Origin: an uncultured cyanobacterium | GTDB lineage: Bacteria; Cyanobacteriota; Vampirovibrionia; Vampirovibrionales; JAGQHJ01 | Reading direction: 5' to 3' | DNA: 60,237 bases | NCBI GenBank assembly: GCA_937922745.1 | Contig: CALAJO010000004.1 | Location: forward strand, 1 to 60,237 | In this document: positions 18,415-27,637 of the stretch, one piece after another | Position numbering within the stretch: the first letter of the stretch is position 1 | Layout: each line of letters opens with the position of its first letter | The notes under the pieces: generated by a model | What the model saw: the letters and a program-made list of their open reading frames with translations, nothing else | Database searches by the model: none | Told to the model about the DNA's origin: nothing | Position numbers and translations under genes: made by a program

Positions 18415-18440
18415 AAAGCCCCGGCAATTGTCGGGGCTTT
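18415..18440 (+). terminator. Intrinsic terminator after the Tyr/Gly/Gln-rich gene
   Basis: AAAGCCCCG, loop gcaattgt, CGGGGCTTT followed by CTTC; 9-bp stem, short T-tract, 25 bases after the stop codon. Confidence 0.85.
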
Positions 18441-18477
18441 CTTCATGTGCGGTTAGAATAGAATAAATAATGAGTTA

Positions 18478-19416
18478 GTGGATAATCCTAAAATGCCTGA
18501 AACGTTTTCTTTAAATTCCGGTGATACCCTGGCGATTATTTCCCCGGCGGGGGTAAGTCAGCCGGAGGCAATTGGTGTGGGGGTGGCCTATATCGAATCG
18601 CTGGGGTTAAAGGCCAAGGTAATGCCGCATGCCAGGGATTCACGGTATTATCTGGCCGGTTCGGATGAGGATCGCCTGGCGGATTTGCATGCAGCCTTTG
18701 CGGATCCGGCGGTCAAAGGCATTTTGGCGGCGCGGGGCGGGTATGGGTGCATGCGCCTGTTACCGCAAGTGGATTGGGAATTGATACGAACGAACCCAAA
18801 AGTGTTTATCGGGTTTAGCGACCTGACCAGTATTTTGCTGCCGATGTTCGAGCGTACCGGGTTGATCGGCTTCCACGGCCCCATGCTCACCTCCAACCTG
18901 ATAGAGGGGGATGCTTATACCCGCAGCGAACTGTGGAAGATGGTGATGGGACAGAATCGTTATCCCTATGAAGTTCCAAATATTCGGCCCTATGAATGCT
19001 TTAATCCCGGCAAGGCGGAAGGGCGCTTGATCGGCGGAAACCTGAGCCTGCTGACCAGTTTGTGCGGGACGCCCTATCAACCCAATACGCAGGGAGCCAT
19101 CCTGTTTATCGAAGACTGGCACGAGAAATATTACAGCCTGGACAGGCAATTCCAGCAGCTGCGGCTTGCCGGGATATTCGACGGCATTGCCGGGCTTATT
19201 TTGGGGGACTTTACGGAAATCGAGGACAGTTGGGACGCTTACTCCATCAGCGATTTGTTACGCGACCTGACGCGGGACATTAACGCGCCTATTGGCTATG
19301 GCTTCCCTGTTGGGCATGGTGACCAGACCGCCACGTTGCCGATTGGGGCTAACGCGCGCTTTGAAGCATCAAGCGGCCGTCTTGAAATTTTATCCGCACC
19401 CGTTGTTCTGCGCTAA
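18478..19416 (+). CDS. LD-carboxypeptidase (peptidase S66, LdcA/MccF family)
   Basis: About 312 residues. The catalytic serine lies in FIGFSDLTSILL after the conserved ARGGYGCMRLL. The glutamate region is LFIEDWHEKYYSLDRQF and the histidine is in GFPVGHGDQTATLPIGA, completing the Ser-Glu-His triad of S66 peptidases. These cytoplasmic enzymes trim the terminal D-Ala from recycled tetrapeptides (LdcA) or cleave related amides (MccF). The start is GTG 18478 or ATG 18493 (MPETFSLNSGD), both with weak ribosome sites. The 3' end overlaps the convergent gene by 68 bases. Confidence 0.88.
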   Translation: MDNPKMPETFSLNSGDTLAIISPAGVSQPEAIGVGVAYIESLGLKAKVMPHARDSRYYLAGSDEDRLADLHAAFADPAVKGILAARGGYGCMRLLPQVDWELIRTNPKVFIGFSDLTSILLPMFERTGLIGFHGPMLTSNLIEGDAYTRSELWKMVMGQNRYPYEVPNIRPYECFNPGKAEGRLIGGNLSLLTSLCGTPYQPNTQGAILFIEDWHEKYYSLDRQFQQLRLAGIFDGIAGLILGDFTEIEDSWDAYSISDLLRDLTRDINAPIGYGFPVGHGDQTATLPIGANARFEASSGRLEILSAPVVLR

Positions 19417-20950
19417 TTTCCTGCGGGGCCACCCAGGTCATCTTTCCGCTGGAGGGAAACTCGGTTTTTTGTGTCCCCACCCATTCCGCGCGGTTAAGGT
19501 TCACAATCTGCAAGCCGGTATTGCCCATGGAAAGGACATACGCCAAGTGATCGTCGTTATCCACAATGGCCGTACCGGCAAAGGCATTGGGCTCCATTGT
19601 GATAGGCGTGCCAAAGGCCATGGTTTTTAAATCCATCCGCTGCAAGGTGTTGGATTGCGGAAACAGCAGGTAAAGCCAGGTATCATCCGATGCCATGGAG
19701 GCAGGGACTTCCGCCAGCGGGATTTTATCCGAGTATTCCAGCCAGCGCAGGTCGAATTTTTGCAGCATCTTTTCCGAAGCGCTGACCATCCACAGGTATT
19801 TCTCGTCTTGGATATACATTGCGGTAAGGTTCGGCATCACCGGGATACGCCGTTCGACACGCAAGCTTTTCAGGTCAATCGTCTGCACGAGCGGTTGCGC
19901 AGGCTCCAGCTTTAATTCCGGCTGGCCTTTCGATTTTCGCCTGTTCCGCTGTTCCACGGTTTCGTTTTGAATTCTTTCCTCGTGCCGCTTTTTCTCGTAT
20001 TCCGCCAGCACATCCATTTGGGTTGCCGCCGTAATCAACTGGTTGCGGAACGGGGAAATCGTAAGCAGGTGAGCCGGTTGTGCCAGGCCAATGCTTTTGG
20101 CGATACGCTTGTTTTTCAGGTCAAAAACCGTAACCTTGGGTTCCGCAGGATGGGCAATGTAAACGCGCCGATTGGCGTCATCTACCACCATCATGCCTGG
20201 CAGCGAAGTTAATTCGTGGCTTTGCAACTGGTGGGTTTCAACGTCAAAAGTCAGCAGGCGCATCTCCGTTTCGCAGGCCAGGGTCAACTGCTTGCCATCG
20301 GGAGAAACGGCCATTTCCGAAGCATCACAAGGTAAATCCGCCTGGTGCAGCCTGTCCCCTTTCCCCGGATCCCACAAGGTCAGCATCCGTTTATCCTCGC
20401 TGAGAATGGCAAGCGGCTTGACGGGTTCGTCCTTCTGTTCAGCGGATTCCGGTGTCAGCAGGTTCCCTGACAGGGATTTCCATTGGCTGGGAAACAGGAA
20501 CCCATCGGGGAAGGTGAAATTTTGCGGCAGCAAGCCACTCCGCAACGACAACGGCACTTCATCCAGGATGGGGAAGGTTTTTCGCCCGGTTGAAAGCGAC
20601 ACGATGCGCAGCAGAAAATGCCCATCGCTCAATTCAATCAGATCCGGGGTTTTAGGCTGCTCCGGAACCCGCTTGATAACGGTTACGCTGTCCGAATCCA
20701 CCATCACTTCCGGGGAAACCAGAACATACTCCGTCCCATCAGGAAACTTAACCAGGCCGTCTTCCCGAAACGTCACCTCGGGATCAAGTGTTTTAATGGC
20801 TGTCTGCACCGGTGTGGGAATCGCCTCCGGGGAAATCGTATGATCCGCCAGGCTGGGCGAGGATAAGCCGATGCAAAGCGATAAGCCGGCTGCGAGAAGC
20901 CATTGCACACCCTTGTTCCGAACATGCAGAGAGAAGGCCTGTTTCAACAT
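19349..20950 (-). CDS. Secreted beta-propeller (YVTN/WD-like) protein
   Basis: 533 residues with an N-terminal signal (WLLAAGLSLCIGLSSPSLAD), so exported to periplasm or beyond. From about residue 150 there are repeated four-strand blades typical of YVTN/lactonase-type propellers (MAVSPDGKQLTLACE, DDANRRVYIAHPAEPKVTVFDL, HLLTISPFRNQLIT, NDDHLAYVLSMGNTGLQIVNL). A charged Glu/Lys/Arg helix interrupts the propeller (EYEKKRHEERIQNETVEQRN). Function unknown; such proteins bind ligands or scaffold. AAAGGA precedes the ATG by 8 bases. It is 22 bases downstream of dapF and likely cotranscribed with it. Confidence 0.75.
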   Translation of the reverse strand: MLKQAFSLHVRNKGVQWLLAAGLSLCIGLSSPSLADHTISPEAIPTPVQTAIKTLDPEVTFREDGLVKFPDGTEYVLVSPEVMVDSDSVTVIKRVPEQPKTPDLIELSDGHFLLRIVSLSTGRKTFPILDEVPLSLRSGLLPQNFTFPDGFLFPSQWKSLSGNLLTPESAEQKDEPVKPLAILSEDKRMLTLWDPGKGDRLHQADLPCDASEMAVSPDGKQLTLACETEMRLLTFDVETHQLQSHELTSLPGMMVVDDANRRVYIAHPAEPKVTVFDLKNKRIAKSIGLAQPAHLLTISPFRNQLITAATQMDVLAEYEKKRHEERIQNETVEQRNRRKSKGQPELKLEPAQPLVQTIDLKSLRVERRIPVMPNLTAMYIQDEKYLWMVSASEKMLQKFDLRWLEYSDKIPLAEVPASMASDDTWLYLLFPQSNTLQRMDLKTMAFGTPITMEPNAFAGTAIVDNDDHLAYVLSMGNTGLQIVNLNRAEWVGTQKTEFPSSGKMTWVAPQEISAEQRVRIKFQDGRLMLQSAR

Positions 20951-20972
20951 GGATTAATCCTTTAGATGAGGG

Positions 20973-21839
20973 TTAGGGATGAACACCGGCAGGCTGATCC
21001 AGGTAGGAAAACATCCCTGCAAAAACATAGGTCGCCGGGCCGGTCATAAAGATATTATCCTTCCCGTTCCACTGAATAATCAACTCCCCGCCCGGGAGCT
21101 GGATGGCGACCTTGTTATCCGCCAGGCCTTTTAAGATGGCTGCCGCTGCTACCGCACAAGCGCCGCTGCCGCATGCCATGGTAGGGCCAACGCCGCGTTC
21201 CCACACATCCACTTTAATCGTTCCGCGATCCAGAACTTCGCAGAACTCCACGTTGGTTTTTGCCGGGAACATCGGATGCACTTCGATTTTAGGCCCCCAT
21301 ACCTTGAAGTCCAGTGGTTGTGACACTTCGTGGCGGAAAATAATGCAATGCGGATTGCCCATCCCCACGGCCGAGATCGGAAGCTTTGCGCCTTCCACGT
21401 CTAGTGGGAAATTAAGGACCGGGCTCTCGCTCGTGCCTTTAAACGGAATGGTTTCCGGGGACAGGAAAGGCCTACCCATATCCACCGTCACCGTGGTGTC
21501 TGGATTGATGTGGGGAATGACCGGGCCAGCCAGCGTTTCTACGCGAAACTCGTGCCGTTTGGTCAGGCCCTGATCCTTGACGTATCGGGCAAAGCAGCGA
21601 ATGCCGTTGCCGCACATCTCTGCGCGGGAGCCATCGTTATTATAAAACTTGAATTGAATGTCGCAGTTCGGGTCATCCGGCGGGGCAACAATAATCAAAC
21701 CATCGGCGCCAATGCCGAAGTGACGGTCGCAGAGTTCCTTTGCCAGTTCGTTCAGGTCAACATCCGGGGGAAGTTGGTCTTCTTCGATGAGGACAAAATC
21801 GTTCCCCAAGCCATGCATCTTTGTAAATGGAATATTCAT
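20973..21839 (-). CDS. dapF: Diaminopimelate epimerase
   Basis: A 288-residue cofactor-free racemase converting LL- to meso-diaminopimelate for lysine and peptidoglycan synthesis. Both catalytic cysteines are present: MCGNGIRCFARY in the first half and MACGSGACAVAAA in the second. The start MNIPFTKMHGLGNDF is the standard DapF N-terminus, so ATG 21839 is preferred over the upstream codon at 21863. Its -10-like sequence overlaps that of the divergent arnT-like gene. It pairs with the LL-DAP aminotransferase at 56743 in the cyanobacterial-type route. Confidence 0.95.
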   Translation of the reverse strand: MNIPFTKMHGLGNDFVLIEEDQLPPDVDLNELAKELCDRHFGIGADGLIIVAPPDDPNCDIQFKFYNNDGSRAEMCGNGIRCFARYVKDQGLTKRHEFRVETLAGPVIPHINPDTTVTVDMGRPFLSPETIPFKGTSESPVLNFPLDVEGAKLPISAVGMGNPHCIIFRHEVSQPLDFKVWGPKIEVHPMFPAKTNVEFCEVLDRGTIKVDVWERGVGPTMACGSGACAVAAAAILKGLADNKVAIQLPGGELIIQWNGKDNIFMTGPATYVFAGMFSYLDQPAGVHP

Positions 21840-21850
21840 AGGCTTATAAT
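21821..21850 (+). promoter_or_regulatory. Predicted promoter of the ArnT-like operon, shared with dapF
   Basis: TTGTAA (21821-21826), an 18-base spacer and TATAAT (21845-21850) point rightward. The same TATAATATA block reads TATATTATA on the minus strand, 6-8 bases before the dapF ATG, so one AT block may serve two divergent promoters. Confidence 0.45.
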
Positions 21851-21879
21851 ATAGCAAACTCAATCAGGCAGCAATTACC

Positions 21880-23526
21880 TTGAAAAAACCCGTTGTTACA
21901 GACATCTTACTGATCCTGGGCTTTGGCTTCCTCTTGTTTGTCCTCAATACCTGGGCCTATCCGCTGTTTGATGTGGATGAGCCGCGCTACGCGGAAACGG
22001 CCAGGGAAATGCTCACTTCGCCAGGGGATTGGATTACACCGCATTTTAACTGGGCCATTCGGTTTGACAAACCCGTGCTGTTTTACTGGCTGATTGCGGG
22101 TGCCTACCAGGTTTTTGGGGTTTCGGAGTTTGCGGCCCGGCTGATCAGTGCCCTTTCTGCAACCAGTATTGCGCTAATGCTGTATGGCGTGATGAAGCCT
22201 GCCTTCAATCGAAGCACAGCGTTGATGACTGCCGGTATTGCCATGACCATGCTGCAAATGTACGTGTTTGCCCGTATGTCCGTCACGGATATGACGCTGG
22301 CCTGTTTTATGGCCGCAACCTGGCTGGGGCTGCATCTGGCCTTAACCGGCTCTCCTCGGTGGTATCTGGCTGCGGGGGCTGCCGGGGCGCTGGGCATGCT
22401 GACCAAGGGGCCTGTGGCCATTGCGTTGCCAGGGCTTACTTTTTTATTCATGTTGGTTACATTTTATCGTCACCGGGCCAGGGCCATCCTGCTCTCTCGC
22501 TGGCCTTATTTGGGATTGCTGGTGTTTGTGCTGCTGGCTGCCCCGTGGTATATCGCGGTTATACAAGCCAATCCCGGCGAATTTATTGGGACTTTCTTCT
22601 TTATGCATAATGTCCAGCGCTTCTCCGGGACGCTCCATGGACACGGCGGTACGTGGTATTACTATATCCCGGTTCTGCTCGTTGGCGCCTTCCCCTGGAT
22701 CGTCTTTTTGCCGGGTGTGATCACCAAGTTCATCGAAAACAGAAAGGCCCTGCCGGACATTGTGCGGTTTGCAGCGGTTTGGTTTATCACGGTATTCGGG
22801 TTTTTCACGGTGTCCGCCACCAAGTTGATTACCTATATCTTGCCCGCACTCCCGGCGCTGGCCATTCTGGTCGGCTGGTATTGGCATCAGCGCTTGCAAG
22901 ACCAGGAAAAACCTTCCCGGTTTGACTTGTTTTACTGGGTCATCCCCTTTCTCTTTTTGTTTGGTGGCGTCTACTTGATACGAAATCCGTACGCCCTGGT
23001 TCCGGAATACTTGAGGCCCTTGTATACCCCTTGGGTATTGCCTGTTGGGTTGCTGCTGGTTTTTGCGGTTTGGAGCCTCTTTATCTGGCTCAATAAATTG
23101 CCACGGACTCGGTTGAAAGCGGTTTCGGTTCTTATCCTGGGAGTTGGCGCGGTGTGGATGTATTGCAGTCTGTTGGTCTTCCCGATGGCGGCCACAATTT
23201 ACCAGTCCGATGTCGTCCGGTTTGCCAATCGTGCTTTAAAGGATAAAATGGCATTAGCATCCTACCGGAAGCGAATGACCAGCCTGGTGTTTTATACCCG
23301 GCGCAAAACTTACTACCTGCCGGATAAGGCGGAACCGAAGGCGGAAATTCGTAAGAACCTGAGAATGCTGTTCAAGGATCGCCCCGCGGCTTATGTCATC
23401 GCCAGGAACCGGGACATGGAAGACCTGGAGGCCTTTTACGACATAAAACCTGTTGAAAAAGGTTATCTGTATACCCTGGTTCTGGTTAATCGCCCTAACA
23501 CGCTACTAAAGGAGATGCGCCCGTGA
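21880..23526 (+). CDS. ArnT/PMT-like GT-C glycosyltransferase (membrane)
   Basis: 548 residues with about 12 membrane helices. The first periplasmic loop carries DVDEPRYAETAREML, the acidic catalytic motif of the PMT/ArnT (GT83-like) family. These enzymes move a sugar from a polyprenyl-phosphate carrier to a lipid or protein on the outer face of the inner membrane. The next two genes encode a polyprenyl-phosphate GT2 enzyme and a flippase-like protein, giving a plausible complete sugar-transfer module. The start is TTG 21880 (no ATG nearby). The acceptor (for example lipid A) is unknown. Confidence 0.85.
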   Translation: MKKPVVTDILLILGFGFLLFVLNTWAYPLFDVDEPRYAETAREMLTSPGDWITPHFNWAIRFDKPVLFYWLIAGAYQVFGVSEFAARLISALSATSIALMLYGVMKPAFNRSTALMTAGIAMTMLQMYVFARMSVTDMTLACFMAATWLGLHLALTGSPRWYLAAGAAGALGMLTKGPVAIALPGLTFLFMLVTFYRHRARAILLSRWPYLGLLVFVLLAAPWYIAVIQANPGEFIGTFFFMHNVQRFSGTLHGHGGTWYYYIPVLLVGAFPWIVFLPGVITKFIENRKALPDIVRFAAVWFITVFGFFTVSATKLITYILPALPALAILVGWYWHQRLQDQEKPSRFDLFYWVIPFLFLFGGVYLIRNPYALVPEYLRPLYTPWVLPVGLLLVFAVWSLFIWLNKLPRTRLKAVSVLILGVGAVWMYCSLLVFPMAATIYQSDVVRFANRALKDKMALASYRKRMTSLVFYTRRKTYYLPDKAEPKAEIRKNLRMLFKDRPAAYVIARNRDMEDLEAFYDIKPVEKGYLYTLVLVNRPNTLLKEMRP

Positions 23527-24518
23527 TGCATCAGGTCTATCAAACGTCACAGCCCCAGAAGAAAAACGCCATCCCGGTGGTGTCGATCATTATCCCGGTT
23601 TATAACGAGCAGGACAGCGTGCTGCCGTTGTTGCGGGAACTCCTTGCCGTGGGCGAAGGGTTGAACGTACCCTACGAAATTGTGTTTGTGGACGACGGCT
23701 CCAAAGACAACACCGTGGCAGTACTGAAGCAGTACATCCCCGAGTTCCCCGGAACGTTGAAGGTAGTTGAGCTGCGCCGCAATTACGGGCAAACGGCAGC
23801 CATGGCCGCCGGATTCTCCGAAGCGCAAGGCAAGGTTTTCGTAACCCTGGATGGGGACTTGCAGAACGATCCGCAGGATATTCCGCTTCTTATTCATCAT
23901 CTGCTGGATACGGAATGCGATATGGTCGTGGGCTGGCGGCAAAACCGTCAGGATGCGGTGATTTCCCGTAAAATCCCGTCCTATATCGCCAATCGTATTA
24001 TCGGCAAGCTCACCGGCGTTAAGTTCCGCGATTATGGTTGCTCCTTAAAGGCCTACCGTCGGGAGCTGGCGCAGGAAATGCCCCTTTACGGCGAATTGCA
24101 CCGGTTTATTCCCGTACTCGCCAGTATGGAAGGGGCCAGGATAGAGCAGGTCCCGGTGAACCACCGTGCCCGGATTTACGGCCAGAGCAAGTACAACCTG
24201 TCGCGAACCTTCAAGGTTATCCTGGACTTGATGATGCTCCTGTTCCTGAAGCGCTTTTTCACCCGCCCGCTACACATGTTTGGCCGTGTGGGGATGCTTG
24301 CTTCCTTTATGGGGCTGGTTATTTTGTCGGGCCTGGTCATCGAAAAGCTGGTTTTCCATGCCAACATCGGCGACCGCCCGCTGCTGATGCTGGGCGTGCT
24401 GTTGCTGTTTACCGGTATCCAGTTTATCAGCACCGGCCTCCTGGCCGAACTCCAGATCCGGACATACTTCGAGTCCCAGCAAAAGCCGCCATACAAGATT
24501 CGCCACGTCCACCAGTAA
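23523..24518 (+). CDS. GT2 glycosyltransferase, polyprenyl-phosphate sugar synthase type
   Basis: 331 residues. The GT-A domain has IIIPVYNEQDSV, VDDGSKDNT and the DxD motif LDGDLQNDPQD, followed by QNRQDAVISRKIPSY-like acceptor-side sequence. Two C-terminal hydrophobic helices place it in the DPM1/ArnC/GtrB group, which attach a sugar to undecaprenyl phosphate. The start overlaps the ArnT-like stop; AAGGAG lies 10 bases before GTG 23523, and ATG 23526 is also possible. It supplies the lipid-linked donor for the preceding transferase. Confidence 0.88.
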   Translation: MMHQVYQTSQPQKKNAIPVVSIIIPVYNEQDSVLPLLRELLAVGEGLNVPYEIVFVDDGSKDNTVAVLKQYIPEFPGTLKVVELRRNYGQTAAMAAGFSEAQGKVFVTLDGDLQNDPQDIPLLIHHLLDTECDMVVGWRQNRQDAVISRKIPSYIANRIIGKLTGVKFRDYGCSLKAYRRELAQEMPLYGELHRFIPVLASMEGARIEQVPVNHRARIYGQSKYNLSRTFKVILDLMMLLFLKRFFTRPLHMFGRVGMLASFMGLVILSGLVIEKLVFHANIGDRPLLMLGVLLLFTGIQFISTGLLAELQIRTYFESQQKPPYKIRHVHQ

Positions 24519-25474
24519 TGAAACGCCAGGATCTCCTGAAAACCGGCCTCAAGGTTGCGATTAGTTTCGGTATCCTGCTGGTGCTGGTACTCAACATGGA
24601 TCGCGATGTTTTTCTCAAGGCGCTTCAATCCATTTCCTGGGTGCAGATCCTGATGTTCCTGGGTGGGTATCTGCTCCTTCAATTTGTATGCGCTATTAAG
24701 TGGTGGCTGCTGGCCCGCGCGATGAAGATTGAGGCTGGGGTAGATGTGTTTTACCGCTTTTACCTGCAAGGGATGTTTTTTGGTCTGTTTTTGCCCACAG
24801 CCGTCGGCGGGGATGTGGGCAGGGCTTTTTTGCTTTCTCGCGAAACCGGCAGCCCTTGGACAAAGGCCTTCCTCTCCATATTATCGGAGCGAACCACTGG
24901 GCTTTGCGGCTTATTGACGATGATTATCCTGAGCCTGATCTTTGTGAACCCAGGCGACATCGGCGGATATGTGGGGCTGATGGTTGCAGGCATTATGCTG
25001 ACGGCTTTATTGTTTCTGTTTGCCTTTAAATGGATCGATCGGCATCGTTGGGGGCATCGGTTTATTCGCAAATTTGTGCTGAAGAACCATGATGACCATC
25101 TGCAACTTGCCGATATCTGGCCTTCCCCTCTGGTGATGCTGGTGGCCATTCTCTTGTCGCTGGTCTTTCACGGCGGCGGTATTTTGCTTTACGTGTTAAT
25201 GCTCAAAATCCTGGGCGCAGAGGTGCCGTATTTGATGATGGCATCTATCTATGGTCTGTCGGGCTTGGCTTCCATGGTTCCGCTTTCCCTCAACGGGATT
25301 GGCTTGCGTGAAGGCGCCATGACGTATCTGCTGGCGCAATGGGCCAGTGTGCCGCAGAGCCTGGCTGCAACATTCAGCTTGGTTTGGCTTTCGGTTCTCC
25401 TCTTGGGGGCACTGCCGGGAGCCTTGATATTACTGAAGCAACAAATTATTACTTCTTCGCACAAAAAGGTTTGA
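24518..25474 (+). CDS. YbhN/UPF0104 (LPG synthase TM region-like) membrane protein
   Basis: 318 residues with about eight hydrophobic helices. The signature FFGLFLPTAVGGDVGRAFLL followed by LSERTTGL is diagnostic of the lysylphosphatidylglycerol synthase TM/UPF0104 family. Members include flippases and sugar-lipid-associated proteins of unknown function. It overlaps the GT2 gene stop by one base (TAATG), so translation is coupled. I infer a role in flipping or using the same lipid-linked sugar. Confidence 0.85.
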   Translation: MKRQDLLKTGLKVAISFGILLVLVLNMDRDVFLKALQSISWVQILMFLGGYLLLQFVCAIKWWLLARAMKIEAGVDVFYRFYLQGMFFGLFLPTAVGGDVGRAFLLSRETGSPWTKAFLSILSERTTGLCGLLTMIILSLIFVNPGDIGGYVGLMVAGIMLTALLFLFAFKWIDRHRWGHRFIRKFVLKNHDDHLQLADIWPSPLVMLVAILLSLVFHGGGILLYVLMLKILGAEVPYLMMASIYGLSGLASMVPLSLNGIGLREGAMTYLLAQWASVPQSLAATFSLVWLSVLLLGALPGALILLKQQIITSSHKKV

Positions 25475-25653
25475 ACCCGGTACAATGTCATTGTATCCTT
25501 ATACGCATCTCTAACCATCCGACTGACAGACCCGTAGGAAGGATGGGTGGAAAGATGATAAATGCACTGTTTTAGCCGGGTCGCCGGGGCAATCGCTCCC
25601 CGGACATACGCACAGGTGCCAGGACAGTCAACGGATTGGAAAGGGAAGGTATC
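25475..25653 (+). promoter_or_regulatory. bamA leader region with palindrome and GC hairpin
   Basis: The near-perfect palindrome TACAATGTCATTGTA (25481-25495) could be an operator or overlapping -10 boxes. Further on, CCGGGG (25584-25589) pairs with CCCCGG (25598-25603) across an 8-base loop, about 50 bases before the bamA start. No known leader RNA was recognised. Confidence 0.35.
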
Positions 25654-27579
25654 GTGACCCCTCATAAACGTCTCTCCACGCTTGCAGTAATTTTAGCCTT
25701 AACGATTGGCTTGCAGCCTTTAACGAGCTTTGCCCAGTCTGTTGATACGTTTGGCGAAGAAGAAATCCCGCTGGAGCCAACTCCCATCGAAGAGTTGACA
25801 CCGGGTGGGGAGGGCAACGTCCTGCCTGGAACCGAGTCCCTGTACGATCAGGCCATCACTGTCACGCAGATTGAAATCCAGGGGAACAAGCTGATTCCGG
25901 CCGAAACCATTTTACAGGTGATTGAAACCAAGCCGGGCACGATTTACAGCAAGCGCCGCCTGCAAAGCGACCTGAAAAAGGTTTACGACCTGGGATACTT
26001 TACGGAGAACCTGCGTGTTGTGCCTGTCGCAACCCGCGATGGGATTCATCTCAAGATTGAGGTGGAAGAGAACCCCGTGGTGCAGCGCTTTGAGTTTGAA
26101 GGCGAAACCGTTGTCGATGAAGCCGACTTGCAGGAAGTGTATGCCGACCAGATTGGCAAGCCGCAGAACATCAACATGATTAATGCCGGGATTCAGGATG
26201 TGGAAGCCCTATATAAGGATAAGGGGTACATTTTGGCCCGTGTGGAAGATATCCGGGAAGATGAACCGGGCGTCGTCCGTTTAATTATTAACGAAGGGCG
26301 AATTGGGACAATTACCTTCTCCGGCAACAAGAAAACCAAGGACTACGTAATTCGCCGTGCCATGGCGCAAAAGGAAGGCGAAATCTATAACGAGAAAACC
26401 GTCAGCGATGACATGCGCCGCATTTTCTCAACGCAAGCCTTCTCCGATGTTCGCCGCGTCATTAAAGCTTCCCCTGAGCAGCCTGGCGCCTACGACCTGA
26501 TGGTGGAAGTGGATGAGAAGAAAACCGGGGCGCTGTCCCTCGGCGGTGGTATCGATACGGCAACCGGTGTCTTCGGTTCCGTCGGCTACTCGGATCCCAA
26601 CTTTATGGGCCGAGGCCAAAACATCAGCACCATCTTTTCTTTGGGTACCGGGGTTTTGGGAGCCGATCGAGACACGGCGGATCAAACCGTTGTGCAGTTC
26701 CAGGCTAACTGGTTTACTCCCAGTATTGCGGAAACAGCAAACTCTTTAGGCGTTTCTCTCTTTGGGCGTGACTTGGCAAGCTTTAACGTTCCACTGGCAA
26801 TTGAGCGCCGAATTGGGACAGAGGTGACCTGGGGACGACCGATTGAGCGGCTACCTGGCTTAACGACCTCGGTCGGTCTCGGATATGAAAATACTAATTT
26901 GCGTGAGGGGGTTACGGCCGCCCGTTTGGCTAGCTTGGGCATTACCCCGGCTCAGCGTGCCGAGCAGTTGGAAGACGGCTCGTTTATCTACCTTTCTCCC
27001 GGTGTTGCCTACGATTCTCGGGATAACCGGTTTAACCCCAGCCAGGGGTGGCTGGCGACAGTGGGCAGCCGCTTGGGTTTTGGTCTTGATACGGACTCTT
27101 ATGGAACCATTACGGCAAATATTCGTCGCTATTTAAAAATCACCGATGGTGTGACCTTTGCCATGAACCTTCAGGGTGGGGGGGCGCCGTTTGGTGAGAC
27201 GCCCCAGTTTAACCTGTTCCGTATGGGTGGTGCCTACACGGTTCGCGGGTTCCAGGAAGGCGGCGTTGGAGTCGGCCAGCACTTTCTCCTGGGAAGTGCG
27301 GAAGTTAGAACGAAGTTGCCACTGTTGAAACGATTTACACAACTCCCAATTTACGACATGGTGCAAGCGGCCCTGTTTGCCGATGCTGGTGTGTTGTTTG
27401 ACGAAGCGGATACCAACGATATCTTTGATCGTCCCGGTTACGGGATCTCCGTTGGGGCCGGCGTGCGCATCAATATTCCTGCATTGGGCCCCATTCGTGT
27501 TGATTGGGCAAAACCTCTGGGTGGTAATACCGGACGTCAGACCCGTAACTTTAACTTTGGTGTTGGCCAGAAATTCTAG
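25654..27579 (+). CDS. bamA: Outer-membrane assembly protein BamA/Omp85
   Basis: 641 residues. A signal peptide (LAVILALTIGLQPLTSFAQS) is followed by an acidic Pro-rich linker. Three POTRA repeats follow (ITQIEIQGNKLIPAETI-like, QRFEFEGETVVDEADL, GTITFSGNKKTKDYVI), then a 16-strand beta-barrel with the lid-loop motif TVRGFQEGG and a terminal Phe. Three POTRAs are typical of cyanobacterial Omp85, whereas proteobacterial BamA has five. It inserts beta-barrel proteins into the outer membrane and so shows that the cell is diderm. GTG 25654 has GGAAGG close upstream, preferred over TTG 25636. A Skp-like gene follows. Confidence 0.93.
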   Translation: MTPHKRLSTLAVILALTIGLQPLTSFAQSVDTFGEEEIPLEPTPIEELTPGGEGNVLPGTESLYDQAITVTQIEIQGNKLIPAETILQVIETKPGTIYSKRRLQSDLKKVYDLGYFTENLRVVPVATRDGIHLKIEVEENPVVQRFEFEGETVVDEADLQEVYADQIGKPQNINMINAGIQDVEALYKDKGYILARVEDIREDEPGVVRLIINEGRIGTITFSGNKKTKDYVIRRAMAQKEGEIYNEKTVSDDMRRIFSTQAFSDVRRVIKASPEQPGAYDLMVEVDEKKTGALSLGGGIDTATGVFGSVGYSDPNFMGRGQNISTIFSLGTGVLGADRDTADQTVVQFQANWFTPSIAETANSLGVSLFGRDLASFNVPLAIERRIGTEVTWGRPIERLPGLTTSVGLGYENTNLREGVTAARLASLGITPAQRAEQLEDGSFIYLSPGVAYDSRDNRFNPSQGWLATVGSRLGFGLDTDSYGTITANIRRYLKITDGVTFAMNLQGGGAPFGETPQFNLFRMGGAYTVRGFQEGGVGVGQHFLLGSAEVRTKLPLLKRFTQLPIYDMVQAALFADAGVLFDEADTNDIFDRPGYGISVGAGVRINIPALGPIRVDWAKPLGGNTGRQTRNFNFGVGQKF

Positions 27580-27637
27580 TGGTAGGTAGTTAAGAAAGAA
27601 AAACCCCTGTCTCTGTAGGAAAGGAGAATTCCCAGTA

